NCBI GenBank assembly: GCA_964521715.1
Contig: CAZFSS010000010.1
Span: forward strand, 62,001-126,000
From: DAOVRD01 sp964521715
Lineage (GTDB): Bacteria > Planctomycetota > Brocadiia > SM23-32
Reading direction: 5' to 3'
DNA: 64,000 nucleotides
The translations under genes were made by a program, and so were the position numbers. Of this stretch, positions 23,468 through 30,540 are shown piece after piece (position 1 is the stretch's first letter; every line of letters begins with the position of its first letter). The notes beneath the pieces are model-generated. The model made no database searches. It was not told the origin of the DNA and saw only the letters and a list, made by a program, of their open reading frames with translations.

Positions 23468-25408
23468 ATGACCTGGCGCGCCTTCATCATCGGCCTGATC
23501 GCGGTCGTCGGCATCGCCCTGCTTGACCCGTACACGTCCTTCAACAAGGGCTACGGGTGGAACACGCAGAGCCACTTCCCGGCCGGGGCCGGTTTTGTAC
23601 TTGTCGTGGTCACGGTGGGCCTGAACGCGGCCATCAAGCTCCTCAGGAGAAGGGCGGCCCTGACGCACGCCGAGCTGATGCTGGTCTGGTGCATGTTGAT
23701 CGTGGGCTGCGCGGTGCCGTCGAACCTGATGCGCTTCTGGCCGCCTGTGATGGCCGCGCCGGCCTACCTGGCCCGGCGGCAGGACATAGCGTGGCAGGAG
23801 ACGGCCCTGCAAGCCGCGCCCAAGGCGCTCCTGATGACCAAGGACCCCAAGTCCGTGGCGGTCAAGCAGTTCTTCGAGGGATGGCGCGAGAGGGAGGGCC
23901 GCGTGCCGTGGATGCAGTGGCTGGCGCCCATGAGCCGGTGGGCCGTGCTGATGGCATTCTTCTACCTGGCCACCTTCTTCCTGTGCGCCATCCTGAGGCG
24001 GCAGTGGGTTGACAGGGAACGGCTCCAGTTCCCCCTGGCGCGCGTGCCGCTCGACTTCACCGAGGGCAGCGAAGGCGCAGGCCTGCTGCCGCCCGTGTTC
24101 GCAAGCCGGGCCTTCCTGATGGGCCTTGCCGGCGCCGCCGCGCTGAGGCTCGTGCGCACGCTCCCCTTCGTCTTCGGCTCCGAGACGGCCTGGAACTTCA
24201 CCGTGCCGCTTCGGGACGTGTTCCAGCAGACTCCTCTGGAGCAGCTCTCGTTCGAGAACTTCGCCCTGAACTGGATGCCGATCGGCCTGGCCTACCTGGT
24301 GCCGGCCGACGTCTCGCTCAGCATCTGGCTGTTCTACCTGTTCGGCCGGGTCGAGTTGCAGACGGCGGCCTGGCTCGGCTCTCCGCTCTACTACGGCGGG
24401 ACCTACAGCGAATTGATTCGCTGGCAGCGGTTCGGCGCCTACGTTGCCTTCACCGTGGGGGCCCTGTTCATGGCGCGGCGCCATCTGGCTGGCGTGGCGA
24501 AGCAGGCGTTCGGCCGAGGCCGGGCCGGGGACGACGCCGGCGAGCCGGTCGGCTACCGGCTCAGCTTCTGGGGCCTGGCCGTCTGCTGCGCCGGCGCGAT
24601 CGGCTGGTTCGTCTGGTACGGCGTAAGCGTGTGGGCCGCTGCGGCGCTGCTGGCCCTGCTGCTGTGCATCGAGTTCGTGCATGCGCGGGTCGTCTCGCAG
24701 AGCGGCATCTACCGCACCTCCCCTCTGGACCAGGGGCCGACGCTGCTGAACGCCCTGGCGGCCGGACGGCTCTTCGGGGCGACGGGCGCCGTGGTGGCCA
24801 ACATGCAGTACACGATCATGATCAACGGCAATAACTCGATGCTGGGGCCGGCCGCGATCCACTGCTTCCGCATAAGCGAGGTGTTCGGGCGACGGCGCAG
24901 GCTACTTCTGCCGGCGCTGCTGGTGGCCCTGGGGGCGGCCATGTGCGCCTCCGCCTTCACGTCCATCCATCAGGGCTACAGCGGCGGCGCGCTGAACTAC
25001 AGCAACGTGTGGGCGGCGATCGACAACCCGCGCAGCGCGTTCGACCTCGCCCATGAGATGATCCGCAGGCCCGAGGGCGTCGCGCCCGCGCGCTGGGTGC
25101 CGCTGGGGCTCGGCATCGGGCTGACGAGCCTCGTGATGTTCATGCGCGCCCGGTTCTACTGGTGGCCGCTGCATCCGGTCGGGCTGCTGGCCTTCGCGTG
25201 CTACGGGCTGGATCGGATGTGGTTCTCGTTCATGCTCGGATGGCTCATCAAGGTGGCGTTCCTGCGGTTTGGCAGCGGTCGCCTGCTGCGGCAGGGGCGG
25301 CTGTTCTTTGTGGGCTTCATCATGACGGAGCTGTTCTTCGACGGGGCGTGGACGCTGGCAAGCTGGCTGACGGCGGGCGGCGTGCCGGGCGCCGGCGTGT
25401 GGATCTAA
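23468..25408 (+). CDS. DUF6785/DUF6784 polytopic membrane protein, copy 5
   Basis: A 646-aa paralog starting MTWRAFIIGLIAVVG at 23468. Family motifs are RQWVDRERLQFPLARVPLDF, LVPADVSLSIWLFY, CFRISEVFGRRRRLLLPA and MRARFYWWPLHPVGLL. Subtype features SFNKGYGWN, VPSNLMRFW and MQYTIMINGNNS pair it with copy 2. The usual YARxVAQxGLYV segment is altered to HARVVSQSGIYRTS, and the C-terminus departs from the common GxxPGF end to GGVPGAGVWI. Its TAA stop codon directly abuts the left end of a TIR element, so the tail may have been changed by that insertion. Confidence 0.85.
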   Translation: MTWRAFIIGLIAVVGIALLDPYTSFNKGYGWNTQSHFPAGAGFVLVVVTVGLNAAIKLLRRRAALTHAELMLVWCMLIVGCAVPSNLMRFWPPVMAAPAYLARRQDIAWQETALQAAPKALLMTKDPKSVAVKQFFEGWREREGRVPWMQWLAPMSRWAVLMAFFYLATFFLCAILRRQWVDRERLQFPLARVPLDFTEGSEGAGLLPPVFASRAFLMGLAGAAALRLVRTLPFVFGSETAWNFTVPLRDVFQQTPLEQLSFENFALNWMPIGLAYLVPADVSLSIWLFYLFGRVELQTAAWLGSPLYYGGTYSELIRWQRFGAYVAFTVGALFMARRHLAGVAKQAFGRGRAGDDAGEPVGYRLSFWGLAVCCAGAIGWFVWYGVSVWAAAALLALLLCIEFVHARVVSQSGIYRTSPLDQGPTLLNALAAGRLFGATGAVVANMQYTIMINGNNSMLGPAAIHCFRISEVFGRRRRLLLPALLVALGAAMCASAFTSIHQGYSGGALNYSNVWAAIDNPRSAFDLAHEMIRRPEGVAPARWVPLGLGIGLTSLVMFMRARFYWWPLHPVGLLAFACYGLDRMWFSFMLGWLIKVAFLRFGSGRLLRQGRLFFVGFIMTELFFDGAWTLASWLTAGGVPGAGVWI

Positions 25409-25573
25409 GAGCCCCCAACAGTACCCCCTGCTGGCTTCGGCCGGCTGCAGCACCGCCCTGCGGCGTCGGGCTGCATCGGCGATGCTGTGCCTCTGCATCG
25501 CCTGCTTCGCCCTCCTTGCATGGCGGAGCTTCGCTCGGCCTCGGGCCGACGCGTGGGGTTCTGTTGGGGGCTC
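25409..25573. mobile_element. MITE-like element B (165 bp)
   Basis: The ends are GAGCCCCCAACAGTACCCC on the left and, as reverse complement, GAGCCCCCAACAGAACCCC on the right (18 of 19 identical). They match element A at 2486-2761 over the first 13-15 bases. TAA precedes the left end and is the stop codon of DUF6785 copy 5; the right flank is CGC, so no intact target duplication is seen. The interior is unrelated at first sight apart from CCTTGCAT and GC-rich hairpins. No gene lies in it. Confidence 0.75.
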
Positions 25574-25602
25574 CGCGCCGCCCGGGCCGGTCGGCAGACG
25601 CG

Positions 25603-25631
25603 TTGAAGGCCCTGTGCGGCTGTGGTAGCAT
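25603..25631 (+). promoter_or_regulatory. Promoter of the xylose-isomerase-like gene
   Basis: TTGAAG, 17 bp, TAGCAT, about 43 nt upstream of the start at 25674, just beyond element B. Confidence 0.4.
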
Positions 25632-25673
25632 GGGCGCCGCTGTGGTCCGGAACTCTCGAAAGGAGCAGGGGCG

Positions 25674-26834
25674 ATGGCTTTTGTGAGCACGAAGTATCAG
25701 GCCGAGCGAAGAAGTCCCGATAAGCTCGTGCAGCACCTGAAGGAATTCGAGCTGGAGCTGAAGTTCTCGGCGGGCGTCTGGTTCTTCTTCCCCGGCGGCG
25801 GGCGGTTCCACGATTCGTACATCGACAGGCCGGCAAAGCCCGACGAGTGGCTCGAGCGCGTCTTCGAGATCGCCGCGCCTCTGGCCAAGCACGGGCTCCA
25901 GGGCCTCGAGGCCCACTACCCGAACGAGGTCAACGAGGAGAACATCGACCGCTACGTCGAGTTCGGCAAGCAGACGGGCATACGGCTCATCACCATCGTG
26001 CCGAACCTGTTCTTCGATCGGCAGTTCGAGTTTGGGGCGCTGAGCAGTCCGATAGCGAAGGTGCGCCGCAACGCGATCGAGCGGGCCAGGATAGCCCTCG
26101 GGTTGAACAAGCGGATCGGCACGGACTTCGCCATCGTCTGGCCAGGGATCGACGGGTTTGATAATCCGTTCGGGATGGACTTCATGGCAGCCAGGGATCG
26201 CTTCTGCGAGGGGCTGGCGGAGGCGATGGACGCCGTGCCCGGCGTGCGCGTCGCGGAGGAGCCGAAGCCCTATGAACCGCGGGCCAGGATCCTCTACGGC
26301 ACCACGCCGGAGGGATTGCTGATGGGCCAGAAGACGGAATCCCTCCTGAAGAACCCGGCGAACCGGAAGATCCTCGACAAGGGCGAGGCCCTGGTCGGCA
26401 TGAACCCGGAGGTCGGCCACGTCCTGATGGGCTTCGAGGACCTGGCGTACTCCTTCAGCCTGGTTATGGAGTACGGGCGGCTCTTCCACACCCACTGGAA
26501 CGGCCAGCCGCTGGGCAACTACGACCAGGACCAGAACGTCGGCACCATCAGCCCGGAGCAGGCCGAGGCCGCCCTCTACGTGCTGAAGATGCACGGCTAC
26601 CGGGGCTACCTCGGCATAGACATCAACCCTGAGCGCATGCCGGTCGAGCGGGCCCTGATCAACTGCATGGACGCGATCAAGGCCATGAACGAGCGGATCA
26701 ACCGCCTGGACCACGAGAAGATCATCGCCTGCGCCACGAAGCCGGACAAGAACCGCGGCCTGCTGGAGGCGCTGCTGACCCGCGCCCGGGCCCCGAAGGG
26801 GGTGCGGCTGTCGAGAATGCCCCGCGTACAGTAG
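25674..26834 (+). CDS. Xylose-isomerase-like TIM-barrel protein
   Basis: A 386-aa TIM barrel of the AP-endonuclease-2/xylose-isomerase superfamily. EEPKPYEPR (about residues 195-203) corresponds to the metal-binding EPKPNEPR motif of xylose isomerase, and MNPEVGHVLMGFED and WNGQPLGNYDQDQNVG match the later metal-ligand and active-site segments (NVEANHA and DTDQFPT regions). It should isomerise an aldose or related sugar in the cytoplasm. It is shorter than class I XylA and divergent, so the substrate is uncertain. The start at 25674 follows AAAGGAG. It lies directly after the DUF6785 array. Confidence 0.8.
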   Translation: MAFVSTKYQAERRSPDKLVQHLKEFELELKFSAGVWFFFPGGGRFHDSYIDRPAKPDEWLERVFEIAAPLAKHGLQGLEAHYPNEVNEENIDRYVEFGKQTGIRLITIVPNLFFDRQFEFGALSSPIAKVRRNAIERARIALGLNKRIGTDFAIVWPGIDGFDNPFGMDFMAARDRFCEGLAEAMDAVPGVRVAEEPKPYEPRARILYGTTPEGLLMGQKTESLLKNPANRKILDKGEALVGMNPEVGHVLMGFEDLAYSFSLVMEYGRLFHTHWNGQPLGNYDQDQNVGTISPEQAEAALYVLKMHGYRGYLGIDINPERMPVERALINCMDAIKAMNERINRLDHEKIIACATKPDKNRGLLEALLTRARAPKGVRLSRMPRVQ

Positions 26835-26906
26835 ACAGTTCACAGTTGCCAGTTGCCAGTCGACGGCGCCCGCCCGTCTATCCTCTGACGCGGGCTGACA
26901 GAGCGG

Positions 26907-27266
26907 ATGGCTGGAACCTCCTACAGAGATTTGCTGGTCTGGCAGAAAGCAGTCGACCTGGCGACCTGCGTCTACGAAACGACCCGCAACTTCCCGGCGG
27001 CCGAGAGGTATGCTCTAAGCGACCAGATGCGCCGTGCGGCCGTCTCTGTTCCGTCCAACATCGCTGAAGGGCAGGCGCGGCAGAGCGCGAAGGAGTTTTC
27101 CCATTTCCTCTATGTTGCCCTCGGTTCTCTGGCCGAACTGGATACGCAGTTGACGATCGCGCGGAAGCTTGGCTACGTGGAAGAGGGCGAAACGGGGCCA
27201 CTGGGCGGCAGGTTGACGGAAGTAAGGAGAATGGTCGGCGGTCTCTTGGCCAAGGTTGGCGCCTGA
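26907..27266 (+). CDS. Four-helix bundle protein (S23/IVP family)
   Basis: A 119-aa protein of the 23S rRNA intervening-sequence/four-helix-bundle family. Typical motifs are YRDLLVWQKAVDLA at the N-terminus, YALSDQMRRAAVSVPSNIAEG and FLYVALGSLAELDTQLTIA. Family members form small helical oligomers; some relate to Avd of diversity-generating retroelements, but no reverse transcriptase or variable repeat is near. The inverted CAGTT-type repeats on both sides suggest that it moves as a cassette. Its function is unknown. Confidence 0.92.
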   Translation: MAGTSYRDLLVWQKAVDLATCVYETTRNFPAAERYALSDQMRRAAVSVPSNIAEGQARQSAKEFSHFLYVALGSLAELDTQLTIARKLGYVEEGETGPLGGRLTEVRRMVGGLLAKVGA

Positions 27267-27303
27267 GCGAGTGATTGGCTTCCAGCGATCGGCAAAAGAT
27301 AGG

Positions 27304-27337
27304 GGCCATAAGCTGGCTTGCTTGCCAGCCTATGGCC
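27304..27337. terminator. Strong hairpin between the four-helix-bundle gene and hsp20
   Basis: GGCCATAAGCTGGC, loop TTGCTT, GCCAGCCTATGGCC: 13 of 14 base pairs form. There is no T run, so a role as terminator for the two convergent genes is inferred; it may equally be part of the cassette end. Confidence 0.5.
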
Positions 27338-27379
27338 TCTGTGATCTGACAACTGGTAACTGTTAACTGGCTGTTGCCG

Positions 27380-27835
27380 TCACTTGATCTGGATCATCTT
27401 GGTCTTTGCGGCTTCGCCCTTCGGCATGCGCAGCCTCAGCACGCCGCCCTTGTACTCGGCCTCGATCTTCTCGGTGTCGACGTACTCGGGCAGGCGGATG
27501 CGCCGCTCGAAGTGGCCGTACCTGCGCTCGACCCTGTGGTAGCCTGCCCCTTCGGTCGCCTCTTCTTCCTTCTTCTCGCCCTTCAGGGTCAGGACGCCGT
27601 CGTCGACGGTCACGTCCAGATCCTCCTTCGTCATGCCCGGGATCTCGGCCGTCAGGATCAGGCCGTCTGCATCCTCGGCCACGTCGATGGCCGGCGTGAA
27701 GCGGCCTTCGGCCCACAGCTCGGGCAGGCCCGTCTCGCCTTCCCAGCCCTCAAACAGATCCTCGAACAGCCGGGGGAACCGCCATCCATACAGCCTGCTC
27801 AACGGCCCTGGCTTTCTGCGGATTATGTCGGCCAT
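27380..27835 (-). CDS. Small heat-shock protein Hsp20
   Basis: A 151-aa alpha-crystallin-domain chaperone that holds unfolded proteins in the cytoplasm. The crystallin domain spans about 45-140: TPAIDVAEDADGLILTAEIPG, DLDVTVDDGVLTLKGEK, YGHFERRIRLPEYVD and the C-terminal GVLRLRMPK. The N-terminal arm (FPRLFEDLFEGWEGE) is typical, and the C-terminus is KTKMIQIK. A GGAGG lies about 8 nt upstream of the ATG at 27835. A consensus sigma-54 promoter lies about 60 nt upstream, so expression is probably RpoN-dependent; no sigma-70 promoter or CIRCE element was seen there. Confidence 0.95.
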   Translation of the reverse strand: MADIIRRKPGPLSRLYGWRFPRLFEDLFEGWEGETGLPELWAEGRFTPAIDVAEDADGLILTAEIPGMTKEDLDVTVDDGVLTLKGEKKEEEATEGAGYHRVERRYGHFERRIRLPEYVDTEKIEAEYKGGVLRLRMPKGEAAKTKMIQIK

Positions 27836-27893
27836 AGTTGCGCCTCCTTCCGACGTCTAAAGGGCAATCGCGCTTCGTTCGCATCTATGGATT

Positions 27894-27910
27894 AGCAACA
27901 CACGTGCCAG
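27894..27910 (-). promoter_or_regulatory. Consensus sigma-54 (RpoN) promoter of hsp20
   Basis: The minus strand reads CTGGCACGTGTGTTGCT, which fits the -24/-12 consensus (YTGGCAC-GNNNN-TTGCW) at every defined base. Transcription would start about 12 nt after the GC, giving a leader near 45-50 nt that holds the GGAGG site. An inverted repeat (CCACCGTATGTGG, 27922-27934) lies just upstream and may bind a regulator. No RpoN activator gene is in the window. Confidence 0.8.
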
Positions 27911-27952
27911 GGACGCGCTTCCACCGTATGTGGCTTACTGATAATGCCTTAG

Positions 27953-28231
27953 AACACATCTGTTCGATCTTTAGCTGAGGCCCTCATCGGGTTTGGCTGC
28001 CAAACTGGCACTGCACGCGCGCCTGCTGCCGAACTGGCACCGCCCGGCGGCCCGGGCTCCGTGGCGGCGCCGATCCTTTTCGGGGGGCTGATCGCCTGCA
28101 TCTACGTGGCCGTCAAGACGCGCCACGTGGCGGGCCTGAGCCTGGAAGCCCGCGAGCCGGAGGGGCAAGGGGACGAAGAATCGGGCCGGCCTGCGCGGCC
28201 CGGACGGGAGTCAGCGTCTCGATGGGGGCTC
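27953..28231 (+). other. Gene-poor stretch with possible membrane-protein remnant
   Basis: Between the hsp20 promoter and the DUF192 gene no convincing gene is seen. One plus-strand frame stays open from about 27953 and encodes a single hydrophobic segment (APILFGGLIACIYVAV) followed by a polar tail. It has no ribosome site, no good start, and runs into the opposing gene. It could be a decayed fragment or chance. A short direct repeat (TGCCAAACTGGCAC and TGCCGAACTGGCAC) occurs at 27998-28011 and 28027-28040. Confidence 0.25.
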
Positions 28232-28807
28232 TCAGCCCGATGGGGCGGGCGCTGCACGCGGCGCGTCGGTCTGGGTCTCGGGCGCCCGCTCTGACGCGGA
28301 GAGTGCGGCCGGCAGGATGAAGCGATCGCCGACCTCGACGTTCCGGTCCTCGAACCAGCCCGAACGGACCTCCAGCACGTAAGCGACCGGCTCGTCGGCA
28401 GTGATCACGCTGCGGTCGTTCTTCTTCATCTTCTGGATCTTCGCTATCGTGCCGTCCGCCTTGAGGAAAGCGATCGAAAGCTCAAAGCCCGTCTCCGCCT
28501 CGGAGAACTCGGGCTTCTGCGGCGGGTCGTAGACGTACAGCATCCCGTAACCCGGCTCCAGCCCCGGCCGTCCGGCCAGGCCGCGCCGCTTCTTCTGGCT
28601 CGTGTCAGCCACCTCGCACAGGATCTGGTAGGACCGATCCGACAGGTAGCCGGGCCTGTCGGCGAGCGTGATCGTCTCCAGTCTCGCGTCGGCAGGGCGG
28701 ATCGGGGCCCTCGCCTGCTGCCGCATGCAGGCGCCGCGGCCGCTGAAGAGCGCCCCGACGAGCAAGAAGATCAGGACGAAGCTGACGAGTTGTTTCTTCC
28801 AGTTCAT
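28232..28807 (-). CDS. DUF192 protein with N-terminal membrane anchor
   Basis: A 191-aa protein of the DUF192 (COG1430) family. It begins with an N-terminal membrane or signal segment (KKQLVSFVLIFLLVGALFSG). The DUF192 core spans about 55-165: EVADTSQKKRRGLAGRP, MLYVYDPPQKPEF, FELSIAFLKADGTI, VAYVLEVRSGWFEDRNVEVGD. The start is the ATG at 28807 (MNWKKQL) after a GAGAGGG site. The family is widespread and exported, with no settled biochemical role. The C-terminal 20 residues are Ala/Pro-rich. Confidence 0.88.
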   Translation of the reverse strand: MNWKKQLVSFVLIFLLVGALFSGRGACMRQQARAPIRPADARLETITLADRPGYLSDRSYQILCEVADTSQKKRRGLAGRPGLEPGYGMLYVYDPPQKPEFSEAETGFELSIAFLKADGTIAKIQKMKKNDRSVITADEPVAYVLEVRSGWFEDRNVEVGDRFILPAALSASERAPETQTDAPRAAPAPSG

Positions 28808-28891
28808 GTGGGCGCCCTCTCGTCGTGCACTTATAGCACGGGCTGCGGAGCGTTTCAACGCGGCGCTGTTGCCCCCGGCCGGCGCGTGCAG

Positions 28892-28919
28892 TTGAATGCT
28901 GCGCCCGCCCGGACATAAT
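28892..28919 (+). promoter_or_regulatory. Promoter of pgi
   Basis: TTGAAT, 16 bp, CATAAT, about 75 nt upstream of the ATG at 28996. Confidence 0.4.
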
Positions 28920-28995
28920 GGTGCCCTCCGGGGGGCTCCGCTCAAGCGGCGCACCGCGACGAAATGCCAACTGATCCCGAGAGGGCCGGCGAACG

Positions 28996-30393
28996 ATGAG
29001 GTCACAGAGCGTTGTCGAGCTGGACGTGACGAACGTCTTCCAGGACGCCGTCGGCGAGGAGCACGGCCTGAGCCCTGCCGAGCTGGACGGCCTGGCCGAA
29101 CGCATCGCCCACTGCCGCCGCGACGTCGAGCGCAGGCGGGGCAAGGACGTCGGCTTCATGGAGCTGCCCTACGACTGCGATCTGGGCGAGCGGGTCAAGC
29201 AGAAGGCCGAGGAGCTGCGCGACTGGTGCAGGAATTTCGCCGTCCTGGGGATCGGCGGCTCGGCCCTCGGCAACATCGCCGTCCACGGGGCGCTCAACCA
29301 CCCCTTCCACAACCTTCTGCCCGCCCGGCATCCGGGACGGCTGGGCGCGCCGCGTATCTTCGTCCTCGACAACGTGGACCCGGCCCTCATGGCGGGCTTT
29401 TGTGACGTCATCGGCGACGAGCTGGGAGCCACGGCCTTCAACGTCATCACCAAGTCCGGCACGACCGCCGAGACGATGAGCCAGTTCCTGTTCGTGCGCG
29501 ACTGGTTGCGGCGTGAGGGAGGCGATCCGGCGAGGCAGATCATCGCGACCACGGACGCAAGCGCCGAGAAGAGCCTCCTTCGGCGCATCGCCGAGGCGGG
29601 CGGCCACTTCACGCTGCCGATCCCCGCGAACGTGGGGGGGCGGTTCAGCGTTCTCAGCGCGGTCGGGCTCCTTAGCGCGGCGGTCGGCGGCGTGGACGTC
29701 GATGAGCTGCTTGCCGGCGCGGTGGTGATGGACGAGTGCTGCCGGGCCGAGGCGCTTGACGAGAACCCCGCCGCCCTCTACGCCGCCATCCTCTACCTCT
29801 TCTACGGCAAGGGCAAGCCGATCACGGTCCTGATGCCCTACAGCAACGCCCTGCGGCGGCTGGCCGACTGGTACTGCCAGCTCTGGGCCGAAAGCCTGGG
29901 CAAGCGCGACGGCCTGACCGGCAGGGACGTCTTCGTGGGCCCGACGCCTGTCGGCGCCGTGGGCGTGACCGATCAGCATTCGGTCATGCAGCTCTACCAG
30001 GACGGGCGGTTCGACAAGGTCGTCACCCTCATTGAGGTGGAGGACCTCCTGGCGGGCGGCGCGGCCGGCCGGCCGGAAGGCCTGCCCATATGCCAGGGGG
30101 CGTGCGAGCAGGAGCTGTCCTACCTGGCCGAGGGCGCCTTTGGGGAGCTTCTTTCGGCGGAGCTGGCTGCCACGCGTTTCGCCCTGCGGGACAAGCACCG
30201 GCCGAACCTGACGCTCCGCATCCCCGCCGTCAGCGCCCGGGCGCTGGGCGAGCTCTTCATGCTCCTCGAATACGCAGTGACTTACAGCGGCGGCCTTTAC
30301 GACGTGAATCCGTTCGATCAGCCCGGGGTCGAGCTGGGCAAGAAGTACACGTACGGCCTGATGGGGCGGGAAGGTTACGACCGCCCCTATTGA
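28996..30393 (+). CDS. pgi: Glucose-6-phosphate isomerase
   Basis: A 465-aa enzyme that interconverts glucose-6-phosphate and fructose-6-phosphate in the cytoplasm. Motifs include LGIGGSALG (about 84-92) for phosphate binding, VITKSGTTAETMSQF, the catalytic region VGVTDQHSVMQLYQDG, and the C-terminal YDVNPFDQPGVELGKKYT with the catalytic lysine. Length fits the short bacterial form. A GAGAGGGC site precedes the ATG. The glycosyltransferase pair that follows has its own promoter, but the proximity suggests a shared role in supplying sugar for polysaccharide. Confidence 0.96.
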   Translation: MRSQSVVELDVTNVFQDAVGEEHGLSPAELDGLAERIAHCRRDVERRRGKDVGFMELPYDCDLGERVKQKAEELRDWCRNFAVLGIGGSALGNIAVHGALNHPFHNLLPARHPGRLGAPRIFVLDNVDPALMAGFCDVIGDELGATAFNVITKSGTTAETMSQFLFVRDWLRREGGDPARQIIATTDASAEKSLLRRIAEAGGHFTLPIPANVGGRFSVLSAVGLLSAAVGGVDVDELLAGAVVMDECCRAEALDENPAALYAAILYLFYGKGKPITVLMPYSNALRRLADWYCQLWAESLGKRDGLTGRDVFVGPTPVGAVGVTDQHSVMQLYQDGRFDKVVTLIEVEDLLAGGAAGRPEGLPICQGACEQELSYLAEGAFGELLSAELAATRFALRDKHRPNLTLRIPAVSARALGELFMLLEYAVTYSGGLYDVNPFDQPGVELGKKYTYGLMGREGYDRPY

Positions 30394-30430
30394 CGTGCGC
30401 CCCCTCGACGGGCCGGGGGGCGGGCACTCT

Positions 30431-30459
30431 TTGAAGGCGGGCCACCGCCCCATTATAAT
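30431..30459 (+). promoter_or_regulatory. Promoter of the glycosyltransferase operon
   Basis: TTGAAG, 17 bp, perfect TATAAT, about 80 nt upstream of the GTG at 30541. Confidence 0.6.
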
Positions 30460-30540
30460 GATGAGGAGTCATGCGTCGCCGGCGCGCTCGGCCGGGGCGC
30501 CGGGGGCGGCCGACGGCATCGTGGAGGAAGGAGCGTATCG

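Larger units (their letters stand above)
26835..27374. repeat. Inverted repeats bracketing the four-helix-bundle gene
   Basis: The left arm (26835-26860) contains ACAGTTCACAGTTGCCAGT; the right arm (27348-27374), reverse complemented, contains ACAGCCAGTTAACAGTTACC. Both are runs of degenerate CAGTTxxCAGT units pointing inward. Such CAGT-rich arms often border four-helix-bundle/IVP genes in other bacteria. The left arm begins right after the stop codon of the xylose-isomerase-like gene. The whole 540-bp block looks like an inserted cassette. Confidence 0.65.

Noticed and set aside
26831..26862. CAGTTGCCAGTTGCCAGT as a possible CRISPR or simple tandem repeat
   Set aside because: Only two or three short units, no spacers, and a matching inverted array exists on the far side of the four-helix gene, so it is a cassette arm.
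26907..27266. Diversity-generating retroelement accessory (Avd)
   Set aside because: No reverse transcriptase, template repeat or variable repeat is present in the neighbourhood; the protein is better called a generic four-helix-bundle member.
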